Shown here piece after piece: positions 12,091-23,151 of a stretch of DNA of 64,000 nt. The notes beneath the pieces were generated by a model. It had not been told where the DNA came from, ran no database searches, and saw nothing but the letters and a program-made list of their open reading frames with translations. Origin of the DNA: Tubulanus polymorphus. Lineage: Eukaryota; Nemertea; Palaeonemertea; Tubulaniformes; Tubulanidae. A program made the translations under genes and the position numbers. Each line of letters starts with the position of its first letter. Positions within the stretch are counted from its first letter, which is position 1. Where the stretch lies: assembly GCF_964204645.1 (NCBI RefSeq), contig NC_134036.1:10712704-10776703 (forward strand), in the 5' to 3' direction.

Positions 12091-15000
12091 TTGTCCTCGG
12101 TGTAGACTGTCTTTGGGGTAACCGAAATACAGGTTGATATTGGTAACACCAAAGACACTAGGTAACAACAAAGACACAAAAGATAGATCTTGTTTTCTAC
12201 TGGCCTTTTCTAATGTGTTTTAATAAGCAATGAAAGAATGTTAAAGATATTTTTGAAATTAATTAGTCTTATTATATATTTCAGTAACTTTCCACAAGGC
12301 ATACCGATTTTATTGTAAGGGAGCCATGCCTCTCTCTGCAAAAGAAAAAATGCGGCGCTATAGGGAGAAACGAAATGCTGATCCGCAGCGCCGAACTCAA
12401 TAGTTGGATGATCGGAAACGAAAATACAAAGAAGATAAACTCTACACGCCAATTGATCATTTAAGCGAAAGGGAGGCAAGGAAAACTCGGAGGAAGTGGA
12501 GAAGATCAAAACGTCAATATCGAACTCAGTTAAAAAGTCGAAATGAAATCCTCACTCCACCAAGTACCCCTGATAACCCAATTCCAGGGCCATCAAGGTA
12601 AGTTTATAGCACCAACATTTCACCTAACGTTTTAGATACAAAAATAGAGACAGAGACTTTTAAGAGTATTTTCAAGATGATCTGCTCTATATTTCCAGAG
12701 CTACTTCACAGCATAAAATCATGCGTAATAGCAGTACCGATCTTCATGTTTGAACGACCTTCATGCCGACTTTTTAACTGAGCAAACATATTCATCATTA
12801 AGACCAATAAAAACATAATTTCGTTGTATTTTCAGGCAATCCCAACAAGGATTGAGAAGTCGACGAAAGGCTTTGACAGACATGAAACGTCAAAATGAAA
12901 AGTTAACTGAACAATTAATGAAACAAAAACGAAAGTGCAATGCCCTACGAATGAAATTAAGTCGACTTAACAGACCTTCAGGCCCAAGTACGCCGAGAAC
13001 AAAAGCTAGAATGTTGCTGAAAGAAAATGACAGAAATGCAGTGAAAAAGCGTTTGACGATGTATTATGTGCTGAAGGATTCACGCAACAATAAAGAACAT
13101 CGTAAAAAAGAACTTATCAAAAGAAAGTATTCGTTGACATTCATAAGAAAATACAAACTTCTCAGTCTTTTTCGAAAAGAACTTTCGTTAAGCAATAGAG
13201 TGTTAGCTACTGAGAACTGCCCAAATAATGTGCGCCGGAAATCAGAAAAGGCATTGCAAACTAGGGAAACAATTAGAAGGTATTTTGAAAGAGATGATGT
13301 AAGCAGAATGACTGCTGGGAAAAAGCAAACGATAACACTCAAGAAACTAAAAAAGCAACGTCGAATCCTCAATGATTCCCTGCGCATTCTCTACGCAAAA
13401 TTCGTTTCGGAGCATGGTTACGTATCTTACAGTTACTTTTGTAGGCTCCGGCCATTTTGGGTGCTCCCTCCTACCGAGAAAGACAGAGAAACGTGTCAAT
13501 GTAAAGTTCACGAAAACATGCGTTATATGGTGGAGAAACTGCATCAAATTGGTATAATTCCCGAGAAAGATCTGCACAGTGTTTACAAGGATCTGGTGTG
13601 TGATGAGAAGAGCAAGGCCTGTGCATATGGTGAATGTAAAAGGTGTGTCCATTTTAGCGTCACCAAAATGCGCATGCCAACCACAGAAAATGTGACTTAT
13701 GAAAAATGAGTGTCTAAAACGAATAATTACGGATCGAAGATTGTTGCGAAAGAAATGATATCGGCAACTGAAGAGGAATTGATGGTTGAAATTGAATCAT
13801 TTTTGGAAAGATTTAAGCGGCACATTTTTAATATATTTAACCAACTAGCTGTATACAAATCTCTGCGGGAAAACCTGAAGGAAAATCAAGCATTAATTCA
13901 TTGTGACTTTTCTGAAAACTATGTTTGCAAGTACGCTACAGAAATACAGTCAGCACATTTTGGTGGCTCCCACGCTCAGGTGTCTTTGCACACTGGTGTA
14001 GTCTATCTGAAAAACCAACTTGGAATGTCATTTTGTACAATTTCCGACAACACAAAACATGATCCTGTTGCGATCTGGTGCCATTTGAAGCCAGTATTAG
14101 AAAAACTGAAAGCAGATCACCCACAGATTTCACATCTTGAAATATTTAGCGACGGACCGACAACTCAGTATCGACAGAAGGCGAATTTCTTTTTGATGAC
14201 AACAGAGCCAAAAAAGTACGGGGTTCAACAGATTCGTTGGCATTTCTTAGAATCTGGCCATGGAAAGGGGGCCGCCGACGGTATTGGAGCGGCCGTTAAA
14301 AGATCAGCTGATGCGCTAGTAAAAGGCGGACATGATATTCAAGATGCTTTTAAAATGTTCCGGTTATTGAATGAAGGAAAGTCTGCAGTGAAGCTATTCT
14401 TCGTTGATGGCAAGAATATTGACAAAAAAGCCACCACTTTTGAGCAGGAACTTACAAAAAACCCTTTGAAACCTGTACCGGGAACAATGAGGATACACGA
14501 GATACATGTAGTGTCGGAAGGAGTGATAGCTGTGCGTGATATAAGCTGTATTTGTTCCTCTGAGAAAGTTTGCCAATGTTTTGGGCTCCATACAGAATCT
14601 TTACTGAAAGACGGAAAGGCTGAGCAACCAAAGACATCAAGCGCTCAACTAACTGATAACAGCAGTAATATTGTCATTATAAAGGAGTCTGATGTAGGTA
14701 GATGGTGTGTTGTCCAATATCATTTTGATGGGTACTTGTATCCTGGTCAGATAGTTTCTGTAGATGAAGAAGATGGGGGCTGTGAAGTTCGCTGTATGCA
14801 CCGAAAAGGTGTTAATAAATTCTACAATCCGCCGATAGATGATATTACTTATTACGACAATAGGGATGTCATAATATTTACTAGAGAACCTGTTTTAGAT
14901 GCAAGGGGAAGGTTTTTTTCACTTGAAAAATCTATTTGGGAAAAGATCAGTCATTTAGAGTAATTGTTTCAATTCAAATTAATTACTGTACGCTTCGTAT

Positions 15001-15440
15001 AATTTTTTAGTGTTTGTAGAGGAGTATGTTTTAAAAATTTGTGAAAACTTTTTATTTGTTGCAATGTTCAAAATTGTTATTTATTAAGATGTGAATGTTT
15101 GAAAAGTAAAATCGTTTCAAGTTTAATCTGTTCAATGAATCCACCTTTTATGGTACATGGTTAGGTTCGTGAAATGTCTTTGGTGTTACCGTTCGTTTCA
15201 TAAATTTTTTTCAGTGTTTTTATGTTTCAAAAATTTGTAAAAAATGTTATATAATTTGTTTTAATGTGGAAAAATGTTATCTATTTAGATGTGAATGTTG
15301 GAAATGATCATCTTTGAGAAAAATACATTATCGTTTTATCAAAATTAAATCAATACTCCTATGCTTATACGGTTAGGTTCTGTGATGTCCTCGGTGTAGT
15401 ATGTCTTAGGTGATACCGGCCAGTCCTTGGTGTTACTTAT
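12091..15440. repeat. Subterminal motif clusters on both sides of the transposase gene
   Basis: The motif GTCTTTGGTGTTACC or near variants occurs left of the gene at about 11745, 11938, 12107, 12142 (inverted) and 12162 (inverted). Right of it, it occurs at about 15177, 15400 and 15423. A longer direct repeat beginning GTCCTCGGTGTAG lies at about 12093 and again at about 15388. None falls in the coding exons. By analogy with other cut-and-paste elements these could be transposase-binding sites; that is inference. Confidence 0.6.
12326..14963 (+). pseudogene. DDE-type transposase, two premature stops
   Basis: The model joins 12326-12597 and 12836-14963 (800 codons, phase 2 junction GTAAGT..TTTTCAG). 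The N-terminus is basic (KEKMRRYREKRNADPQRR) and is followed by a coiled, lysine-rich region. The catalytic core shows HCDFSENY (about 13896), FSDGPTTQYRQK (about 14145) and FLESGHGKGAADG (about 14245), the likely Asp/Asp/Glu set. A C-terminal WCVVQYHFDGYLYPGQI segment looks like a small beta-barrel reader domain. Two codons are stops in an otherwise open frame: TAG at 12401-12403 and TGA at 13707-13709. The family is widespread among animal transposons as I recall, but I cannot name the superfamily. An additional 5' exon ending at the GTAAGT near 11873 is possible. Confidence 0.8.
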
Positions 15441-15933
15441 TTTGATTCTTTCATCTTAAAACTTATAGGAAGCCTGTTGAAAATACATTATCTGAAATCT
15501 GTTCGCCTACTATAGCTAAAAATGGCAATACATAGTAAATGTCATATAGAACAAGTATTTTGACGCGGTTTCTAATTTATTCTCAAATTTTCTAAAATAG
15601 CACTAGTTACAATAGTTTATGAGAACCACATAATCAAAATGATGCCAGATATTCATTAAAAAAACTAATTAATAACATCATACACGTAATACACTAGTAA
15701 TCCAGAGCGAAATTTTATTTTAAAAATTCCTGAAAGTTTTTTCTGGTAACCATATTGTGCAGTAACACCGAAGACTCGGATCGTCTGGGTGTGTGTTGAT
15801 GCTCATGCACATCACTTAATGCAAAATGCCCAAGCAGGGAAATTTTTCCCAGATGTAAGCGTACGTAAGAGTATAATTTTCTCCAATTCTCAAATGATTT
15901 CACTATTTAAAAAATTATATTATTTTAGAACCC

Positions 15934-15960
15934 GAATTTCACAATTTTTGTAGAATGTCC
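15934..15960 (-). repeat. Right terminal inverted repeat
   Basis: Partner of the repeat at 11371-11397. It ends in GTAGAATGTCC and is followed by GAATT, the second copy of the target duplication. Confidence 0.85.
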
Positions 15961-18164
15961 GAATTAAGTTCTATAATATTTTAAGATTAACGCGAAAAAT
16001 GACGACTATAAGACCGATACGGAGATATTTACTAAAAATAAACCGGAGTTAACCGCACCACCGCGAAAACGCTCACACGGAAGTGAGGCGGCGCCAGCGA
16101 ACGGCGTCGTAAAAACGAGCGTAAACACGAGCAGGGCTGGAGAATTCTCCGGCGACGAGACGGAACCAAAACGGCCCAAAATCAAAGAAGTTGGGTCTCG
16201 AATATAAAAAGGAGAACACACACTAATAGGTAGGTGGAGGATAAAAGAATGGCCTGGACAGGCGCCGAAAAATCGCTAATGTCACCGCGATGTGGCGTGG
16301 CCAACACCGCGGGGGCCTGCCCAGGTCGTGAAATTGGAATCTGACAGGACTGCCAAAAATCTGTCAGATTGAAATTGAGCCGAAAAGATCCCGAAACATC
16401 GCCGCAGAACACCCAGCCCCGTCCCGGAATACGTACATCTAAAAAGAAACAATGAGAAAAGAACAGCTAAAGGCCATTCCGAAATACATAATATAATTTC
16501 ACCAAAGACCGACATTTTGTGGTCAAACCCACCCCAGATATTGACAATTTTCGCCACACATGCATGTAAATATGTAGTAAATGTTTACATAATATAATTT
16601 TACGGGGCCGAGAAATTCGTAAGTATTTCTGTCTGAAAATCCGCTTTAGAAATTCAGTCAAAAATAACTATTGATTTCAAGGATTTATTCACATTTTAAC
16701 ACATAGAACCGGTATTCAATGTATACAGTGCATTGTGATATTCTGTAAATTACATACATACCTACAGCTACATAAATTACTACGCGGACTCAAAATTCAT
16801 CTTCAACAAATCGATGGTTTTCTTCTTTTTTATTGCTTATTATCCTCTCACATCACACACATACACAAATACGAATTAATTTTTTTTTCGAATTCACGTT
16901 TCAACTTACTATAGTGCTTGATGAAAAACATTCAGTAAACAAAACCTAACGAATTTGATCGAGTTTACCAGAAAAATACCAAATATCCATTCAGCATTCA
17001 TACTTCGTATACGGTGCACTGTTAACTATAGCAACTCCACCTTAATTTGACGATCATCTCTATTAGAAGTGACGTCATCGTGGGGGGTCAGCAGTGTTTT
17101 GTGTACAATAGGTTTAGCACGTGGAGTAATTTTTATCTAATTCTATTTATCTAATTTCGTAACCGGAGTTCTAACAACCCCAAAATTCTTCGATCTTTAA
17201 ATCAGTTCTAACTAATTTCGGCTAGGCACGTGTGCTTAAATCATAACATAGCATAAGCAACAAACTGTGCGAACTGTGATGCGCCGACGGCCCCCACGGC
17301 TAGGGCACCATTCTCGAGGTAATCTACCTGTACTGATTTTTTCTAGCACTTTACGTACTTTAAATCCAGACAAGAAAGGAACTCTAGGGTGATAAGCTTT
17401 GCACTGGTAACTTTTTCATAATCAAAACCAAGATAATATTTACCGTATACCATTCATCTCTGTAGCGGAACAGCGATTCGTCTAACAATCGCTCGGTTGC
17501 AATTCAATGAGAAGTCCTACTCAAAAGTTTTGTCAAGTTCAATGTGTGACCATTGTTCAATGCTAGATCCTTGAATAGATGCACCTACTATCAGGGTCCC
17601 AGGTTCAAAGATCTTGTATTATTTTCTTCCTCCTCGTGTACTCTTCCTACCCAGTGACATTGTGGCCGATCCTGATTTTTTGAAATGTAAGCAACAACAA
17701 ACTTCTTTTGAAATATAGAAAGCATCAACTTTGTGATCCAAGGATGGTACTCTTTTGGCTCATTTGCTAGTTGCTATATCTTTCTAAATCTCGCCTTTTC
17801 GCCAACCGTCGGGTGGCCCCAATGCCGCTATAGACCAAATGTCGCCATAAACCGAAGATTTCGCTGTGGAAATAGTAAACGCTTCCTAATTCACTAAACG
17901 CATCGAGAATGATTAGTCGTCCATTTTGCTCGTGTCGTCCACAATTCTTGCACGCTGGGTGTAAAGACCTCGTATTTCCTTTTTCCCAATTCACTGTCGA
18001 TTACCCTGTTGAAAATTGATTCCAGCTTTAAACTGGCCGAATACCATAGCCCTATACTTAGCAGGGATGAAATGCATATGAGAGAAACGTAAACATTTCG
18101 GAAAAGTATGCTTTAACAAAATTGTAGCTATTGACATGTTCTATGATTGTGGTGAGTTCTAAGG
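15961..18164. other. Intergenic, no gene recognised
   Basis: There are open frames around 16.0-16.6 kb and 17.77-17.99 kb but no recognisable domain, splice pattern or homology. A GC-richer patch at 16030-16440 stands out from its AT-rich surroundings and may be transposon debris. Confidence 0.4.
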
Positions 18165-19181
18165 TCATCGCTTTCTATATGATTTCAAATGTTCACCAAG
18201 GTGTGTTGAATATCGGAATTTTCTGTTGGGCATTTCAAACCATTGGCGTGGTGTCTCTGGACCTCTTAGATAAAATTGATATATTTCATCAATTACTTGA
18301 TGATCTAAATCAGACTTTAATTGTTCTATTTCTTTATTTTTATCAGTTAATTCTTTTTCTAAAGTTCTAATTTTAAAATCTCTTATACTTTTATCATGCG
18401 CAATTTTATCAGATGCAAGTCTTATACTAAAAATTTCTCTTATTGCTTTATCAGAAAATATATCTAAATCTTCTAATTCTTGATCTGTTGCATCAAGTAA
18501 TCCATTCGGTAAAAGTTTTTCAATTGGAACTTTATTTGATTTAAGTTTACTAGTTTTGGAAGTTTTATTCTGTTCAGAAGTTGTTTCTGTTTCTGGATTA
18601 TCTTTGATTGTTTCAAATAATTCATTAATTCTTTGTTTAAATACTCTTTCATTTTTAATAATTTCTTCTTGTGTTACATCTTCTATTTCATAACGATTTC
18701 TTATTCTTTTAATTCTAGATAGGTCTAACCTAAACAAAGTTGATTCTGCTAATATTTTGTTTTGTTTTTTATAAGAGATATCAATATAATAATCATCTTT
18801 CAAATGATAATAATATTCACCATCTAATGATTTTAATTCTCTTACTAAATATCTGGCGCCTCTATCATTTATATTATATCCAGATTCTTTAAATACACGT
18901 TGAAAATCATACATAAATTCAATATTTTCTAAATTTTGTTTTACTAAATCTGGATTTTCATTTTCAGTAGGTATTCTCGATCTAGTTCTTCTATCAAATT
19001 CATCTGTTGATGGGACTTTAGAACCACTATCTGCTAAATTAGAATTATATGCTGATTCATCATCATTATCAATATTAGTTTCATTAAGATTAGCACCTGC
19101 ATCATTATAATCATCATCAATATATCCTTCATCATTATTTCCCCCGTTTTACAATGGAAAATCTTCTCCGACTTCTGCCAT
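18165..19181 (-). pseudogene. Virus-block gene 9, acidic and coiled-coil protein, one stop
   Basis: The frame runs from ATG at 19181 to 18165 (339 codons) with one internal TAA at 19151-19149 (codon 11). The N-terminal third is acidic and Asn/Asp-rich. The middle has charged helical segments, and the C-terminal part has a strong coiled coil (FKIRTLEKELTDKNKEIEQL). It ends with a basic tail beginning near RGPETPRQWF. I do not recognise a named family. Co-location with capsid-like genes suggests a structural or DNA-packaging role, but this is only context. Confidence 0.6.
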
Positions 19182-19197
19182 TTACATAATAAAAAAA

Positions 19198-20485
19198 TTA
19201 AAATTTAAAATATGATATTCCTCCGATTACAATTCCTATACAAGTTAAAGCTAATTTAGCATTTTCATGGGATATATTATCATCATTAGTTTTAATTATA
19301 TCAAGTTGAATATTATCAGTTTTAACATTTTCTGATGTATTATAATCCGGTTTAGAATCATTATTTAATTTAATATTTTTAGTTTTAGTTTCAGTTGATT
19401 GAATATGTTTTTTATTTTTTTCACCTTCCATTAATTTTGGAGCAGTGATAATCTTTTTATTTATATCATTCAATCCAAATGAATTATTTATTGTTGCAGT
19501 TTTAATTAGATTATTATAACCAATTATATTTCCCATCTTTAATACTAAGTCATTAGAAATAATTAATAGATTAGGGCCTATACAATAATTTAATCTAATA
19601 TGTGATTTATCTAAATAATTTTGATATCTTACAATGTTTTCTGGAATCGATCTATTTTTATCATTATGTATGGAATCTTCAAATAAAATTTAAATTGTTT
19701 TTGTGTATCGAATGATGTATTCAAATTTCCAATTAACGGTGATCTTGTTTCAACTTGCGCACCTAAAATACATATCAAATAAGTTCTAATAGATTGATTT
19801 ATTCTTTGTATACCTGATTCAATGTTTCTAAATCCTTAGTTTCTATTTTACCATAACCTAATTTATTACTATAGATATTATAAAAACTATTAGATGGTAT
19901 GGGAAGTGCACAATATTCTGCAATCTTTTTAGGGCAAGGAAGTGATCTTATTGTTCCAATTTTTGTTCTAAAATCAGAATTATTTATATCTATATTAAAT
20001 TCATTGCAAATTTTATAAAACTTAGATAAATTAATATTATTATCTAATTCTTTAAAATATCTAGATCCTGGTAAAGCACACTCTAATTCATTTAATATTA
20101 TTCTGATTTGAAAGTATGTATGAAATCTAAATAAACTTTGCATTAATTTATATTTAGAATTATTCAAATGATCATTCCAACTAATTCCACAACCTGTTGT
20201 TGCACAATAAACAGCAAAATTTAATTGGTTCTGCCAATACTTCATATTAGATTTTAATAACCATTGTTTTTCATCTTTCAATTTTTTAAAATTAATTAAA
20301 TATACATGAAATATATTTATCATCTTTGCATTAAAATTATTAGTTTCAGTAACATAAATTTCTAAATTAGTTAATGAATCTAAAACTTCATTTCTATATG
20401 TAATATCTTTATTAAAATCTATTGCTGGAATATTATATTTAATTGATTTATTATATTGGAAAGCTTTTGGAAAACTATCTACCAT
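19198..20485 (-). pseudogene. Virus-block gene 8, large conserved protein with C-terminal membrane anchor
   Basis: The ATG at 20485 opens a 228-residue frame ending at 19799. Homologous-looking sequence continues in a second frame (about 19798-19690) and a third (about 19680-19198), so two frameshifts split one gene of about 430 codons. The first part has aromatic helical segments with NFAVYCATTGCGISW. The last part ends in a hydrophobic segment (LALTCIGIVIGGISYF), probably a membrane anchor. I recall similar proteins from many invertebrate assemblies near capsid-like genes. No function is known to me. Confidence 0.6.
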
Positions 20486-20501
20486 TTATTTAATAAAAAA
20501 A

Positions 20502-20936
20502 TTAATAATTTATTAATTCTTTTAATAATTTATCTTGTTCTTCAACTGTTATATGAACATTTAAACTTATTATATAATCTAGTGTGTTCTTTAATTTATT
20601 AATTTCTTTTATATTAGTTTTAATTTTTTCTTTATTACTTTTTATATTTAATTTTGAACTTATACCAGTTAAAACACTTGAACTTAATCCTAACACACCA
20701 ATTGATATGGCTAAAGGTGTTAATGGACTGAAAATTGCTAGAAATGTTATTACAGAACTAATTGTAACCGAACCACTTATAATCAAATAATATATAATTT
20801 TAGATTTTAGATATTTTTTCTTTTTTATCTTTAAGTCACTTTCAAATTCTAATATTTGTTTTTCTAAATATGTTTTTAATTAAGTTTTATTTATATCATG
20901 AGGAATAATATCAATATTATCAACTTTATCATCCAT
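20502..20936 (-). pseudogene. Virus-block gene 7, two-helix membrane protein, one stop
   Basis: The frame from ATG 20936 to 20502 (145 codons) is interrupted once by TAA at 20882-20880 (codon 19). After a basic segment comes a long hydrophobic region (SSVITFLAIFSPLTPLAISI and on), probably two membrane passes. A charged coiled C-terminus (KEINKLKNTL) follows. No family recognised. Confidence 0.6.
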
Positions 20937-20955
20937 TTATTTAGCAAAAAAATTA
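20937..20955 (-). promoter_or_regulatory. Repeated intergenic junction motif (T-run plus TAAATAAATG)
   Basis: On the coding strand, the gap between genes here reads TTTTTTTGCTAAATAAATG, ending at the start codon. Closely related junctions precede the starts at 20485, 21378, 21625 and 21982, and looser ones precede 19181 and 22755. The spacing from stop to ATG is nearly constant at about 16-22 bp. A run of seven T followed by TAAATG resembles the layout of poxvirus late promoters (T-rich tract, TAAAT at the start). Whether it acts as promoter, terminator or both here is inference. Confidence 0.55.
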
Positions 20956-21378
20956 CTAATTAGTAAACTTATAAGCAACAAATATAACAATAACAGTTCC
21001 GCCTAAAATCCAAATTATTTCATATTTCTGTTGTTCTTTACTTGGGGTATAATAATCTGATAATTTAGGTTTGTATAGATGTAATTTTTCTTTATTGGTT
21101 ACCGCGTTATATAAACTCATTGCATCATCAACTGATTGAAAATCTCTATGTGAAATCTTCTGATCATATAATTCTTTATTGATGTAATCCATATAGTTTT
21201 GTCTCTTTTCTCTATATTCTTCTGCAGCTTTATTATATTTCTCTAATGCTAAGTTATGTCTTCTTTGTTCTCCTAATGAACTATTTTTATCAATATGTTT
21301 AAATAAATAACCACCACCAGTAAATGCTAAAGCGTTAACAATTGCTGATCCTATAATAGTTATAATTGCAGAAGCCAT
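20956..21378 (-). CDS. Virus-block gene 6, protein with N- and C-terminal membrane segments
   Basis: An intact 140-residue frame. Residues 1-24 form a Gly/Ala-rich hydrophobic segment (IIGSAIVNALAFTGGGYLF). The middle is a charged helix (NLALEKYNKAAEEYREKRQN), and the last 20 residues form a second membrane segment (IIWILGGTVIVIFVAYKF). Stop (TAG) and the next gene's ATG are separated by the shared T-rich junction. The layout suggests a viral membrane or entry-associated protein, which is inference. I recall homologues in invertebrate genomes without an assigned function. Confidence 0.65.
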   Translation of the reverse strand: MASAIITIIGSAIVNALAFTGGGYLFKHIDKNSSLGEQRRHNLALEKYNKAAEEYREKRQNYMDYINKELYDQKISHRDFQSVDDAMSLYNAVTNKEKLHLYKPKLSDYYTPSKEQQKYEIIWILGGTVIVIFVAYKFTN

Positions 21379-21402
21379 TTATTTAGCAAACAAATTATGC
21401 AT

Positions 21403-21525
21403 TTATATGGGAGGAATATATTTTTCTTTTTCCAAATAATCAATAGTTAAATTAGATAAAGTAACTGCTAACGTTAATTTTAAAATATCATTTATATCAA
21501 ATCTATCAACATTAACACTTCCCAT
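21403..21525 (-). CDS. Virus-block small ORF 5b (40 aa)
   Basis: ATG at 21525 opens a 40-residue frame ending in PPI and TAA. It begins two bases after the stop of the preceding ORF, separated by AA. It has a hydrophobic, possibly amphipathic helix (ILKLTLAVTLSNLTIDYL). It may be a separate small protein or the 3' part of the preceding one shifted at an A8 run. Confidence 0.45.
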   Translation of the reverse strand: MGSVNVDRFDINDILKLTLAVTLSNLTIDYLEKEKYIPPI

Positions 21526-21526
21526 T

Positions 21527-21625
21527 TTAAATACTTTTTTTTAATACCATTGAATAACCAACAGTTCCAACTGATAGTAATGCTCCATTATATAATCCAG
21601 TTATTATCCACTTATTATCACTCAT
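21527..21625 (-). CDS. Virus-block small ORF 5a (32 aa)
   Basis: ATG at 21625 follows the shared junction motif. The 32-residue frame contains a hydrophobic span (WIITGLYNGALLSVGTVGY) compatible with one membrane pass, and ends just after a run of eight A. A slip in that run would fuse it with the next small ORF, so either two tiny genes or one broken gene is possible. Confidence 0.45.
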   Translation of the reverse strand: MSDNKWIITGLYNGALLSVGTVGYSMVLKKSI

Positions 21626-21982
21626 TTATTTATCAAAAAAATTACTATCATCAAAATATTTAGTTATCTTATTTATGATTAATTCAACATTTATTTCATT
21701 ACTAGTTTCATTTGTATATATTTCAATTATTATTTTTTTAATATCATCGATGATAAAATCTGCATCTAATTCATAAAATCTTAAAGATTCTCTAATTAAA
21801 TTAGTAATCTTTTCTACATTTAAAGTTTCTTTATCTATTGTTGTTTCATACTCAAATGTTGTTTCATTAGAAAATGCAATATTTTTGATATGTGTAATTA
21901 CATCATTAATGTTAAATTTCATTTCTTTCTCACGTTTAAAATCAAACCCAAAACATATACTCGGTCCAACAGTTATATTCAT
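21626..21982 (-). CDS. Virus-block gene 4, acidic 118-aa protein
   Basis: Intact frame from ATG 21982. After a short hydrophobic start it is helical, acidic and Ile/Asn-rich (KKIIIEIYTNETSNEINVEL). There is no motif I recognise. The ATG is preceded by the T-rich, TATAAATG form of the shared junction. Confidence 0.55.
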   Translation of the reverse strand: MNITVGPSICFGFDFKREKEMKFNINDVITHIKNIAFSNETTFEYETTIDKETLNVEKITNLIRESLRFYELDADFIIDDIKKIIIEIYTNETSNEINVELIINKITKYFDDSNFFDK

Positions 21983-21998
21983 TTATATAGTGAAAAAA

Positions 21999-22755
21999 TT
22001 ACTCTCTACATCTTATAACTAATTCATAAATTACAGGAAAGATATTCAAATCAATTAAATATCCATTGTGATTTCTTATTTCTAATTTAAAATTATTGAA
22101 ATGTGGAATACAAGGTTTAAAATCACATTCAGCTAAATTATAATTTATTTGCGTTCCAAATTGTTTAACATTTTTTAATGGTAAAATATTTAATATACTA
22201 GAATTACAAATTGTATCTTTAGTTGCTTCAAATGTTTTTGTTGGGTCAATTAAATTGCAATAAATATAAAAATGTGTAAAAGGTATTAAGTTTGATCTAC
22301 CTTCTGCGTATGCTGTAACAATATCTGGGTTAATTCCTAACAGTTTACCTAAAGGTTTTCTTACTGTAAATTTAAATTGTTCGACATTAGCTAACCTAAT
22401 CTTTATTTTATTAGAACTATCACTTTTTAAAATTCTAATACTAAATCCGGAATCACTTCCTAATTTAGCTCGAGCTTTTCTATTAATTTCTTGTGCTAAT
22501 GTATCTAAATTATATAATCCTGGTTTTAAATATAAAAAAACCATTTATTCCTTTTTTATAAAAGATTGAAAAATTTAAATGTTCTAGACTTTTATCCGAT
22601 ACATTATAAAAAGAATTACATAAACTTATATTTACTAATTTTAAATCAACACAATTCTTAAATTCTCTATCTAATTGAACTATTAAATTATGTGATTTAT
22701 AATTTGTAAGTCTTCTAGAATCAACAAATATTCTGTATTCTTTTAATTCTACCAT
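21999..22755 (-). pseudogene. Virus-block gene 3, penton or minor-capsid-like protein, split frame
   Basis: The first frame (22755-22510) begins YRIFVDSRRLTNYKSHNLIV and lists beta-strand-like segments. The second (22544-21999) starts around LKPGLYNLDTLAQEINRKAR and ends in another beta-rich half. The same order, an N-terminal strand block followed by a GxY..L.LI/A..I signature, occurs in the penton-like protein of the Polinton at 39.4-40.2 kb (GRYSSIEKLIAAIQEK). I therefore infer a jelly-roll penton or minor capsid role. The two frames overlap by 35 bp at a T7 run, which suggests one frameshift. A second start at 22544 is the alternative. Confidence 0.55.
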
Positions 22756-22772
22756 TTATTTTACATATTTTC

Positions 22773-23122
22773 TTATTCGAAATCTATTTCATGGTGCCCC
22801 TTTTCATTCTTACCTTTGTATACGAAATAGAAATCTCCAGAACATAATTCTTCTAAATCTTCACTTGATAATCTATGAAATCTATCCGGTAAATATGTTC
22901 TGAATTTATATGTATTTCCTTTTAATCCTTCATATTCTAAGTGTATAACTAATTTATCTCCATAGTTATTAGTAACTGTATCAATATTTGTAATTAGATA
23001 TTTCTTATGAATTGTTAATTCTGTTTTTTGAATTTATAATCTACAGATTTTACATTTGTTAAATCTTTAATTCTATCTAGAAATAATTTGTTGTTCTCAC
23101 TGTGTGCTTGTTTACTCTCCAT
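22773..23122 (-). pseudogene. Virus-block gene 2, putative OB-fold protein, frameshifted
   Basis: ATG at 23122 opens 35 codons that stop at 23017-23015. About 78 more codons of the same apparent protein continue in another frame to TAA at 22775-22773 (ITNIDTVTNNYGDKLVIHL, then a PDRFHRLS segment). The strand pattern and length remind me of small single-strand DNA-binding-like proteins found next to animal viral polymerases. That assignment is weak. Confidence 0.45.
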
Positions 23123-23151
23123 TTTAATAACACATTTTTATTAAAATTTGA

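Larger units (their letters stand above)
11371..15960 (+). mobile_element. Complete 4.6-kb DNA transposon with 5-bp target duplication
   Basis: The left end (11371, GGGACATTCTACAAAAA) and the reverse complement of the right end (GGACATTCTACAAAAAT, ending at 15960) form imperfect terminal inverted repeats of about 26 bp. GAATT flanks both sides (11366-11370 and 15961-15965), fitting a 5-bp target-site duplication. Inside lies one transposase gene with one intron, and subterminal copies of a 15-bp motif. The outermost base pair of the TIRs does not match. I could not assign the superfamily; a 5-bp duplication also occurs in Transib, but the protein does not look like one. Confidence 0.85.

Noticed and set aside
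13707-13709. TGA in the transposase as a selenocysteine or readthrough codon
   Set aside because: A second in-frame stop (TAG at 12401) exists in the same gene and no recoding signal was seen, so simple nonsense mutations are likelier.
16006-16661. Overlapping frames in a GC-richer patch as a possible gene
   Set aside because: No domain, splice signal or start context; several frames are open at once because of composition.
17767-17994. 75-residue minus-strand frame with a CKNCG motif
   Set aside because: A single CxxC with no further ligands, no flanking exons and no recognised family.
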